Of a stretch of 28,069 bases of DNA, positions 22,237 through 28,069 are shown piece by piece (position 1 is the first letter of the stretch; each line of letters starts with the position of its first letter). The DNA comes from a virus. Below the pieces are notes generated by a model. The model did no database searches, was not told the origin of the DNA, and worked only from the letters and a program-made list of their open reading frames with translations. The position numbers and the translations under genes were made by a program. The stretch is from positions 1-28,069 of the IMG/VR virus record IMGVR_UViG_3300022931_000017; one strand, given 5' to 3'.

Positions 22237-22736
22237 TGAAAACTTTACTAGAATTTGATTCACCACAAATTTATTGTGATATGGATGGTGTATTGGCAGA
22301 TTTCGTGAAGGGTGTGAAAGATCAAATTGGCAGAAAATTTAGTGATGATAGATGGGATGAATTACCAGATGATTTTTTCTTAAAATTAGAACCAATGGCT
22401 GATGCTAAAAAATTGTGGGGGTTCATAGGAAAATACGATCCATTTATCTTGACTGCTATCCCTAGAAGCAGTAGGGGTCCAATATCAAAACGTGCCACAA
22501 AAGATAAGACACGATTTATGAAACGGTGGTTTGGAGTTAGTTCGGATAAGATATACCCTGTTATGAGAAAAGATAAATCAAAGTTCGCTATGGATGGTAG
22601 AGATGGTAGACCTAATTTACTCATTGATGATCATCTAGGTAACATACAAACATTTAAAAAAGCTGGTGGTATAGGAGTACATCATAAAAGTGCATCAAAA
22701 ACAATAGCAGAATTGCAAGCAATAGGCTATAAATGA
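22236..22736 (+). CDS. HAD-type 5'(3')-deoxyribonucleotidase-like protein
   Basis: 166 residues. HAD motif I is IYCDMDGVLADF (Asp15, Asp17), motif II ILTAIP, and the Lys/acidic motif III-IV is NLLIDDHLGNI. YCDMDGVLADF and the LIDDHxxN end are typical of the NT5C (5' deoxynucleotidase) family. It would dephosphorylate (deoxy)nucleoside monophosphates, adjusting dNMP pools. It begins MKTLLEF, a weak relative of the MKTFKE leaders. Starts on the last base of the methyltransferase stop and overlaps the following gene by four bases. Confidence 0.75.
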   Translation: MKTLLEFDSPQIYCDMDGVLADFVKGVKDQIGRKFSDDRWDELPDDFFLKLEPMADAKKLWGFIGKYDPFILTAIPRSSRGPISKRATKDKTRFMKRWFGVSSDKIYPVMRKDKSKFAMDGRDGRPNLLIDDHLGNIQTFKKAGGIGVHHKSASKTIAELQAIGYK

Positions 22737-23344
22737 CAGTAGGAAAAACAATCGCATTTACAGATAAGGACTACGGAAGTAATTTATTTATTGATATTGC
22801 TTCCGCACCAGCTACTGAATATCTCAGAGGTGATGGTACATGGCAAACTATTATTCCACCACCAGCCGATCCATTATCGGGATCAGATATTGGTTCCCGC
22901 GTACAAGCATATGACGCAGACCTTACCGTATTAGGCGGACTAACATCTGCTGCAGATAAAGGTATTCAATTCACTGGAAGTGGTACTGCTGGAACATTTG
23001 ACCTAACTGTTGCGGGTAGAGCTCTTCTTGATGATGCTGATGCTTCTGCTCAAAGAACTACTCTTGGACTTGTAATAGGAACTAATGTTCAGGCATATGA
23101 CGCAGATATTACCGCACTTGCTGGACTAACATCAGCTGCCGATAAAGGTATTCAGTTTACTGGTAGTGGTTCAGCAGAAACATATGATCTTACTACAGCA
23201 GGTAAAGCTCTTCTTGATGATGCTGATGCCTCTGCTCAAAGAACTACTCTTGGACTTGTAATAGGAACTGATGTACAAGCCTATAATCCGGCAATTGCGA
23301 CTACAGGTAAATCTATAGCGATGGCGATTGTATTCGGTGGATAA
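22733..23344 (+). CDS. Repeat-containing fibre/structural protein
   Basis: 203 residues with a short unique start and Pro-rich linker (IIPPPADPL), then two near-identical 62-residue repeats beginning VQAYDAD (residues 57 and 119) and a truncated third at 181. Each repeat contains GLTSAADKGIQFTGSG and ALLDDADASAQRTTLGL. Such YDADL...LLDD..A..R.TLGL repeats are typical of tail-fibre shafts of marine phages. The C-terminus ends KSIAMAIVFGG, the usual fibre tip tail. Confidence 0.75.
   Translation: MTVGKTIAFTDKDYGSNLFIDIASAPATEYLRGDGTWQTIIPPPADPLSGSDIGSRVQAYDADLTVLGGLTSAADKGIQFTGSGTAGTFDLTVAGRALLDDADASAQRTTLGLVIGTNVQAYDADITALAGLTSAADKGIQFTGSGSAETYDLTTAGKALLDDADASAQRTTLGLVIGTDVQAYNPAIATTGKSIAMAIVFGG
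22901..23290 (+). repeat. 186-bp tandem direct repeats in fibre gene
   Basis: Two full copies (22901-23086, 23087-23272) and a partial third copy start with the VQAYDAD/VQAYNPA codons. Stretches such as the 23022-23084 region recur almost base for base 186 bases later, showing recent duplication. Confidence 0.85.
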
Positions 23345-23345
23345 A

Positions 23346-23615
23346 ATGTCTTACTCACGTTGGTCAACTTCTAAGTTCTACACATATTGGAATTCTACCA
23401 GTGTGTATGACAAGGAAGATGAAATTTTTATGTGTCATACTGACATTCAGAGATACTATGGATTTACTTATGCTGAATGTAAGGTTTTTATCGAAAACTT
23501 TGTTAGGATCAAGGGAAAAATCAATGAAATCAACGATGATGAAGAGGCTATTGAATTACAGGGTTATATTAAACAATTTATTAAATCCGTAGATACAGAA
23601 TATGACAAAATTTAA
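23346..23615 (+). CDS. Small hypothetical protein (89 aa)
   Basis: 89 residues from ATG 23346 (an upstream ATG at 23328 lies inside the fibre gene). Opens MSYSRWSTSKFYTYWNSTS, then FMCHTDIQRYYGFTYAECK and an acidic helical tail. The SRWS.S.FYTYW opening is common among small phage proteins of unknown function. Stop-to-start spacing to the fibre gene is one base. Confidence 0.5.
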   Translation: MSYSRWSTSKFYTYWNSTSVYDKEDEIFMCHTDIQRYYGFTYAECKVFIENFVRIKGKINEINDDEEAIELQGYIKQFIKSVDTEYDKI

Positions 23616-23629
23616 GGAACATTCAGAAA

Positions 23630-23890
23630 ATGAAAACCTTTAAAGAATATAGTTTCGACGATAAACTTGACAAAGCAGTTAGTGATGAAATCATAAAACG
23701 AAAATTCGCAAGATTTCCAATAAATGCTACTGATGACATAGGAATGAGACTACCACCTAACAAACCAGCATTCACATTTCCTTCCCCAAATAGTGATATG
23801 AAGATTCAAGTGTTTCTTAGAAAGATGACTCCAAGTAAAGGACAACCAAAAGGAATGATGGCATTTAATTATCAGTTCGAGGATAAGTAA
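23630..23890 (+). CDS. Small protein with MKTFKE leader (3)
   Basis: 86 residues beginning MKTFKEYSFDDKLDKAVSDE. The rest is basic and Pro-rich (RLPPNKPAFTFPSPNSD, then FLRKMTPSKGQPKG) with an aromatic end. No family recognised. It belongs to the leader-bearing set; a possible cleavage after SDE is only suggestive. Confidence 0.5.
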   Translation: MKTFKEYSFDDKLDKAVSDEIIKRKFARFPINATDDIGMRLPPNKPAFTFPSPNSDMKIQVFLRKMTPSKGQPKGMMAFNYQFEDK

Positions 23891-23905
23891 CGATGGGGTA
23901 TAAAC

Positions 23906-24268
23906 ATGAATATAAACAAAACCATCAATGAATTTTGGCGTGATTGGGCAGCTCTAGTATATCTTTGGATTTGTTTGAGTGACTTCTTTATAGGGCCAGT
24001 TGTTTGGAATATGCAGATGGACTCATACTGTAATATGATGGTGTCTAAGGGATTAGTTTGTGATGCAACCCGCTGGGTGCCATTGACTCTTGCAGGAGGT
24101 GCAATGTTTCATTTATCATTTGGGGCTATTTTAGGTGCGACCGCTTGGAAGAAGGGTGATAAAGATGAAAATCAAGATAAAGAAATTGGAGAACTTCATG
24201 CAGACCTTGAAGCACTTAAAGAAACTATCAAGACACACATTGTTAGTGGGGATCATTCTACTACTTAG
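23906..24268 (+). CDS. Holin-like membrane protein, copy 2
   Basis: 120 residues, paralogue of the protein at 17381: both read F/YWRDWAAL.YL.ICL.DFFI.P.VWN.+M, then C, then RWVPLTL..GAMFHLSFGAIL.ATAWKK. This copy carries an extra C-terminal charged helix (DEN QDKEIGELHADLEALKE) that overlaps the lipase gene. Two copies of a small membrane protein suggest either two lysis timers or one lysis and one antagonist form. Confidence 0.65.
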   Translation: MNINKTINEFWRDWAALVYLWICLSDFFIGPVVWNMQMDSYCNMMVSKGLVCDATRWVPLTLAGGAMFHLSFGAILGATAWKKGDKDENQDKEIGELHADLEALKETIKTHIVSGDHSTT

Positions 24269-24965
24269 TGGATGTGCAAAGAACATAGTAGACAAAAATA
24301 ATGATTTGGGTAGTGGTGATAAATCAACTCTACCAGTTACAATAGAATCACTCATTGAACACGCAGAGTATTCTGCTGCAATTTATGAGAATGGTTCAAC
24401 TGATGAGATTGTATTTGAGGTAAAACAGAATAATGGTATTACGATTATCACTGTTAGGGGCACTGCAAACGAGAATAATGTTCTTGCTGATTTGGATGCA
24501 AGACTGATAAAAGATGACGTATTGGGAATATATCTACATAAAGGATTTAAAGATGCGTCAACTTATGTTATGCAATCCATAGACAATACTTTTGTAAACA
24601 ATGTAAAACTCTACACACTAGAACATACCGTTTATATCACAGGCCACAGTTTAGGCGGCGCGATAGCACAAATAGTAGGTATGTGGTTACACAAAAGGGG
24701 TCACAATGTTCAAGTTTTTTCTTACGGATCACCAAAAGTCAGTAATGAAGTTCTTGTTTCAGGACAACCCGTACATTGGCGCGTATCTAATCCTGTCGAT
24801 CCTGTGCCTTTTACTCCTATTGTGCCTTATGCTCATACAGGCTTATTCATAGACCCTAGAACTGGAGCATGGGGTCCAGATAATGACAATGGATTGATAA
24901 GTAAAACCGATGGATTGGACCATGCGATTGCGAAATATGTAGAAAAGTTGAAAGCATTAAAGTAA
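24198..24965 (+). CDS. Class 3 lipase as a lipoprotein
   Basis: 255 residues from ATG 24198, chosen because GGAG stands 6 bases upstream and the signal peptide then begins correctly. A basic N-terminus and hydrophobic core end in LLSGC (lipobox, Cys26 lipidated). The alpha/beta-hydrolase triad is visible: Ser151 in GHSLGGA, Asp201 in NPVDPVPFTP, His242 near the end (LDHAIAKY). Class 3 lipases cleave acylglycerols or phospholipids. Anchored to the envelope, it could attack or remodel host membranes, aid lysis, or free fatty acids. A phage copy with a host-type lipobox is unusual. Confidence 0.8.
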   Translation: MQTLKHLKKLSRHTLLVGIILLLSGCAKNIVDKNNDLGSGDKSTLPVTIESLIEHAEYSAAIYENGSTDEIVFEVKQNNGITIITVRGTANENNVLADLDARLIKDDVLGIYLHKGFKDASTYVMQSIDNTFVNNVKLYTLEHTVYITGHSLGGAIAQIVGMWLHKRGHNVQVFSYGSPKVSNEVLVSGQPVHWRVSNPVDPVPFTPIVPYAHTGLFIDPRTGAWGPDNDNGLISKTDGLDHAIAKYVEKLKALK

Positions 24966-24967
24966 GA

Positions 24968-24975
24968 TATAAATA
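24968..24975 (+). promoter_or_regulatory. Candidate T4-type late promoter (TATAAATA)
   Basis: Exact octamer just after the lipase stop, 79 bases before the ATG of the next gene, where a 4-gene tightly packed unit begins. Confidence 0.5.
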
Positions 24976-25053
24976 TAAAGATGTTGGAAACACAAATTAA
25001 AAAATGCTGGAGTTAGACAGGGAGTTACCAAAGCACAACGAGAAGGAAATATA

Positions 25054-25401
25054 ATGAATGAATTATTTAATACTGCAGAATGGATAATGTTAGGATTAGT
25101 CCTATTCTCTTCATTCTGGATATTTCTATTTAATTATAGACAAGATCACAAAGAAAAGTATAATGGTCATTGGCCGTTAATTGCACTTGATCTGCTTATT
25201 AATATGGGAATGTCTGTAACTGGATACATGTTAATTTTAATTGTATTCACTAATGTTGACCAACTTCAACCCTATAAAGATTATCACTTTCCTATTGGAT
25301 ATCTTTTTGGACTCACTTCTAATGTGAGTATTCCAATTGTTCTTAAGTGGTTTGGTCAACAGATTACCAAAAAATTAAATGAAGTGGGGAAGGGGAAATA
25401 G
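25054..25401 (+). CDS. Membrane protein with three TM helices
   Basis: 115 residues. Hydrophobic segments lie at about 8-28 (EWIMLGLVLFSSFWIFLFNY), 44-68 (LIALDLLINMGMSVTGYMLILIVF) and 82-98. No channel or enzyme motif is seen; the family is not recognised. It starts the unit that also encodes the CxxCH protein, the solute-binding protein and the PycTM-like protein, and the next gene starts 3 bases after its stop, so it may be a membrane partner of one of them. Confidence 0.55.
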   Translation: MNELFNTAEWIMLGLVLFSSFWIFLFNYRQDHKEKYNGHWPLIALDLLINMGMSVTGYMLILIVFTNVDQLQPYKDYHFPIGYLFGLTSNVSIPIVLKWFGQQITKKLNEVGKGK

Positions 25402-25404
25402 ATT

Positions 25405-25875
25405 ATGGCTGAGCAAGAAAAACAACAAGCAAATGGAAAAGACCAAAAAATACTACAACATGATATTGAAGAAATAGATAAAAAGGTTGAAGAAGTTCAA
25501 GTATTAGAAAATATGATTAAAGACCAAACAGTTGCTAGTAAATCTTTCATCTATGTTATTATCGCACTTCTTGTATATTTAATCTTTATGGTTATACCTG
25601 ACATAGATAAAAAAGTTACATTTATGGAAAAGGATCTTAATTCCATTCTAGTACAGTCAGAACGATACAAAAAATCAACCAGAGTATTTGCGAAAGATAA
25701 TCAATGTGCAGAGTGTCATCTAAGTCCCGATTATCTACTCCACAACCTCTTAAAGAAATATCCAAGTTTTTCTGATGTTAAATCTTTCATGTCGGTTGGA
25801 CATCAACGATATTATACTATGGCGACACCAATGCCAGATGCTGAATTATTAGAAGTATATCGGGCGTTACAATGA
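25405..25875 (+). CDS. Membrane-anchored cytochrome c-like protein
   Basis: 156 residues. An acidic coiled-coil N-terminus (about 8-40) is followed by one membrane helix (about 46-66, SFIYVIIALLVYLIFMVI), a second short coiled coil, and a C-terminal domain with CAECH at 101-105 (heme c motif CxxCH). TPMPD with Met143 is a possible axial ligand, and the end ELLEVYRALQ is a typical cytochrome terminal helix. If heme is attached, the domain is periplasmic and the N-terminus cytoplasmic. One CxxCH alone can also bind zinc, so heme attachment is not certain. ATGA overlap with the solute-binding gene. Confidence 0.6.
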   Translation: MAEQEKQQANGKDQKILQHDIEEIDKKVEEVQVLENMIKDQTVASKSFIYVIIALLVYLIFMVIPDIDKKVTFMEKDLNSILVQSERYKKSTRVFAKDNQCAECHLSPDYLLHNLLKKYPSFSDVKSFMSVGHQRYYTMATPMPDAELLEVYRALQ

Positions 25876-26966
25876 TATTCATGGGAAAAGCTTTTGCTTG
25901 TTTGGTATGGTTGTTTTGGATAATGGTTGTAGATAATACAGCTATTGGTCAGGAGGACAATACTACCATCACGCTAGAATACAATCCTTCCTACAGTAGT
26001 ACATTTAATAGAGTGATGAAAAGAGGAGTTGTTATTTGTGGAACTAATGATGAGTTTCCAGGCTTCTCACAGGAGACATGGAGTAATGAATATGGTACAA
26101 AATGGATAGGGTTTGATGTTGATATGTGTCGTGTTGTTGCAACTGCCTTGTTTGGTGATGCAACTGCTATAGAATTCGTTGTAGTTAATGGTAAAACACG
26201 ATTTGAATTTTTGATAGATGGTACTATTGACATCCTTTCAGCCGCAACAACCTATACATTCACTAGAAACGTACTCAAAAAACTTGAGTTTGCGCCCACC
26301 ACATACTATGATGGTCAAGGATTTATTGTAAGAAAAACACTTGGTGTATCTTCAGCAAAACAATTAGAAGGGGCAAAGATTTGTTTTAGTTCTACTGGAA
26401 CTGGTGCAAAGAACATTGCAGACTTCTTTGCGACTCATGGCATAAATTACATTCCTGTTCCTGTACCACCAGACAAAGAAGCAAAACAAATGTACATTGA
26501 TGGTGGATGTGATATGTACGGAACGGACAGATCTGGCCTAGCATCTAATAGATTAGGTTTCAAAGATCCCAATAGACACATGATACTTCCAGAGATAATA
26601 TCCAAAGAACCTCTAGGACCAGTCGTTAGATATGGGGATCAACAATGGTCTGACATAGTAAGATGGTCAATATATGTTTTGTTTATTGCAGAAGAGATGG
26701 GTATCAACTCAAAAAACATTGACACTTTCAAGAACAATATAGATCCCAACATCCAAAGATTTATGGGTGAGAAGAATGGTTTAGATCATCCTAATCTTGG
26801 TGCAAAATTGGGGTTGCCTGCTACTTGGTCGTATGATATAATAAAACAAGTTGGTAACTATAAAGAAATATTTGACCGTAATATCACAAAGAAGTTAGGA
26901 CTAAAACGAGGTCTTAATAAATTATACAATAAAGGTGGACTATTGTATGCACCGCCCTTGAAGTAA
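25872..26966 (+). CDS. aapJ: Periplasmic amino-acid-binding protein, AapJ-like
   Basis: 364 residues, close to bacterial AapJ (about 340). An N-terminal signal peptide (about 1-26) ends TAIGQ. Family-3 solute-binding motifs are present: GVVICGTNDEFPGFS, WIGFDVDMCRVVATALFGD, KTRFEFLIDGTIDILSAATTYT, and DGGCDMYGTDRSGLAS. The C-terminus GLNKLYNKGGLLYAPP is the hallmark of the general L-amino-acid-binding subfamily. It would feed an ABC transporter (host AapQMP, not in the window). A complete phage copy suggests maintaining amino-acid uptake during infection, possible in a host such as SAR11. Overlaps both neighbours. Confidence 0.85.
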   Translation: MIFMGKAFACLVWLFWIMVVDNTAIGQEDNTTITLEYNPSYSSTFNRVMKRGVVICGTNDEFPGFSQETWSNEYGTKWIGFDVDMCRVVATALFGDATAIEFVVVNGKTRFEFLIDGTIDILSAATTYTFTRNVLKKLEFAPTTYYDGQGFIVRKTLGVSSAKQLEGAKICFSSTGTGAKNIADFFATHGINYIPVPVPPDKEAKQMYIDGGCDMYGTDRSGLASNRLGFKDPNRHMILPEIISKEPLGPVVRYGDQQWSDIVRWSIYVLFIAEEMGINSKNIDTFKNNIDPNIQRFMGEKNGLDHPNLGAKLGLPATWSYDIIKQVGNYKEIFDRNITKKLGLKRGLNKLYNKGGLLYAPPLK

Positions 26967-27625
26967 TGGGTAAGAATATATTCAATAACGTTCCAGAAGA
27001 TAGAACCGCAGTAGATAACATTTTCAGATTGAATGTTACCAATCAGATGCGGTTGAATATAATGGCTGATCAAAAGGCCAACATAATGATTACAGTTTCA
27101 GCGATTGTGTTTTCAGTTACAGTTGCAGAATTAGACAATCCTGTAATGAAATATCCATTGATGTTCTTTGCGGTTTGCTGTATTTTATCATTATTGTGTG
27201 CGATAGTAGCGATAATACCAAACACCAACTATCCAAAAGATGAAGATGGAAATTTAGATAGAACATCACCGCATTTCAAACCACTTTATTTTGGTCATTT
27301 TTCTCATATGGATGTGGAAGAATATAAAGAAAATTATGCTGATACGCTACGAACCGATGACACAATATATGATGCATTAGCTAATGAAATGTATACTAGC
27401 GGTAAGACTCTCGCACTTGTTAAGTATAGGTGGATACGTTGGTCTTATTCAGCATTCCTTGTTGGTATGTTTGGTGCAATGGTGATATTCCTTTTTGAAT
27501 TACCTATCTTTACTGGTGTATTTGAAGTAGTTGATAATCAGTTTGGTTGGAATGGAATTGTTTGGCAGAATTTTAGAGAAGGATTTTGTCAATTAAGTGT
27601 GGTATGTAGAGATAGTAATTTATAA
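26966..27625 (+). CDS. Pycsar-effector-like membrane protein (DUF5706/PycTM type)
   Basis: 219 residues. The N-terminal soluble part leads into RLNIMADQKANIMITVSAIVFSVTVAEL, the family's signature with an Asp-Gln-Lys-Ala-Asn turn before TM1. Two membrane helices follow (about 40-55 and 65-86, FAVCCILSLLCAIVAIIP), then a soluble domain (HFSHMDVEEYKENYADTLRTDD) and a third helix after LALVKYRWIRWSYSAFLVGM. In Pycsar defence a TM effector of this family damages the inner membrane when cCMP/cUMP binds. No cyclase lies next to it. Start overlaps the binding-protein stop by one base. Confidence 0.7.
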   Translation: MGKNIFNNVPEDRTAVDNIFRLNVTNQMRLNIMADQKANIMITVSAIVFSVTVAELDNPVMKYPLMFFAVCCILSLLCAIVAIIPNTNYPKDEDGNLDRTSPHFKPLYFGHFSHMDVEEYKENYADTLRTDDTIYDALANEMYTSGKTLALVKYRWIRWSYSAFLVGMFGAMVIFLFELPIFTGVFEVVDNQFGWNGIVWQNFREGFCQLSVVCRDSNL

Positions 27626-27628
27626 ATA
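27621..27628 (+). promoter_or_regulatory. Candidate T4-type late promoter (TATAAATA)
   Basis: Exact octamer 22 bases before the last gene of the window, overlapping the preceding stop, with an RBS (GAGGA) in between. Best-positioned late-promoter candidate here. Confidence 0.55.
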
Positions 27629-27650
27629 GTTTAAACATTAGAGGATTAAA

Positions 27651-28069
27651 ATGGCAGAAGAAGAGTTAGTAGATTTTGGGTTTTCCGCCGTTACGGCGGA
27701 TGAATACGATAGAGACAATACCGATGGGGAAAACACAGGGAGTGGAGGATCTGCTAGTCCAGACGCATTAGCATCAATGGACGCTAAGATAGAACAGATC
27801 ATGTCCGCCTTAGCCGCACAGAAAGATTTACCAAGTCCTGATTTTGGAGCTAGTGTAAGTGCGGGCAATGAAACTCTTAGTGAAAAATTAAATGAAGTCG
27901 AATTGAAGATCGACAAAATTTTATCCTTAGAACAAGATGAAGAACGTGCACAAACAACAGCAGATATTCTTTCTCAGTTGAATGATGCTACAGGTGAATC
28001 ACGTACATCATCTAAGAAGACAGGAGAAGTAGTAGGAAAACAAGATGAGATCATGAAGTTCTTGGAGAG
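27651..28069 (+). CDS. DFGFSAV-motif protein, 3' truncated by window end
   Basis: The frame opens at ATG 27651 behind GAGGA and stays open to the window end (139 codons seen). The N-terminus VDFGFSAVTADEYD repeats the DFGFSAV motif of the gene at 9422, then a Gly/Ser linker, helical segments (ALASMDAKIEQIMSALAAQK), and a Gln/Glu/Ser-rich coiled region. It is acidic, with no membrane segment. An internal or scaffold-type virion protein is possible; the rest lies outside the window. Confidence 0.6.
   Translation, partial: MAEEELVDFGFSAVTADEYDRDNTDGENTGSGGSASPDALASMDAKIEQIMSALAAQKDLPSPDFGASVSAGNETLSEKLNEVELKIDKILSLEQDEERAQTTADILSQLNDATGESRTSSKKTGEVVGKQDEIMKFLE

Noticed and set aside
22901-23290. 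CRISPR-like array
   Set aside because: Repeats are 186 bp, contiguous and in frame; they are protein repeats of a fibre.
26966-27625. Complete Pycsar defence system
   Set aside because: No cyclase gene lies within reach; only the effector-like protein is present.

Overview
The window is a densely packed, AT-rich stretch of a lytic phage genome. Every supported gene is on the + strand, and many stop and start codons overlap as ATGA or TAATG. A T4-like gp61 DNA primase, T4-type late-promoter octamers (NATAAATA), several proteins that begin with a leader like the T4 capsid-targeting sequence (MKTFKE..), GTA-type and other holin-like proteins, and repetitive tail-fibre proteins point to a T4-like marine myovirus. 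The permuted two-piece tmRNA, the bS21 homologue, ThyX, the class II ribonucleotide reductase and the AapJ-like binding protein suggest an alphaproteobacterial host, possibly SAR11. That host assignment is an inference.

Layout: (1) 1-4.5 kb, virion genes: a 5'-truncated repetitive fibre protein, conserved structural or hypothetical genes, a second fibre-like protein and a small membrane protein. (2) 4.55-9.8 kb, replication and nucleotide metabolism behind a good sigma70-type promoter: gp61 primase, ThyX, NrdJ, a glutaredoxin-like protein, a zinc-ribbon protein, a RuvC-fold resolvase and a coiled-coil protein with a DFGFSAV motif. (3) 9.8-10.13 kb, a complete-looking circularly permuted tmRNA gene. 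(4) 10.15-11.46 kb, two A-type Fe-S carriers, IscU and a metallothionein-like peptide. (5) 11.46-14.5 kb, small genes, a holin, a bS21 homologue, a structured non-coding region, a two-TM protein and a strong terminator. (6) 14.5-18.2 kb, a Lys-rich coiled-coil protein, a second sigma70-like promoter, a gp67-like candidate, an HExxH metalloprotease with a capsid-targeting leader, and small basic and holin-like proteins. (7) 18.3-20.0 kb, a MotA/TolQ/ExbB-like protein followed by an ExbD/TolR-like protein and a third membrane protein. (8) 20.0-23.9 kb, a run of MKTFKE-leader proteins including HAD phosphatases, plus a methyltransferase and a fibre protein with 186-bp repeats. (9) 23.9-27.6 kb, envelope genes: a second holin-like copy, a lipoprotein lipase, a membrane protein, a membrane-anchored CxxCH (cytochrome c-like) protein, an AapJ-like amino-acid-binding protein and a Pycsar-effector-like (DUF5706/PycTM) membrane protein. 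(10) The window ends inside a second DFGFSAV protein.

Taken together, the accessory genes act on three host systems: translation (tmRNA, bS21), Fe-S and metal metabolism (IscU, two carriers, a metallothionein-like peptide), and the cell envelope and its energetics (stator-like pair, cytochrome-like protein, amino-acid-binding protein, lipase, PycTM-like protein). The strongest single observation is the phage-borne permuted tmRNA. Acceptor stem with the G3-U70 alanine identity pair, P2 helix, pseudoknot PK1 and a tag frame ending ALAA can all be traced by hand. All family names come from motif recognition by eye; no database search was run.
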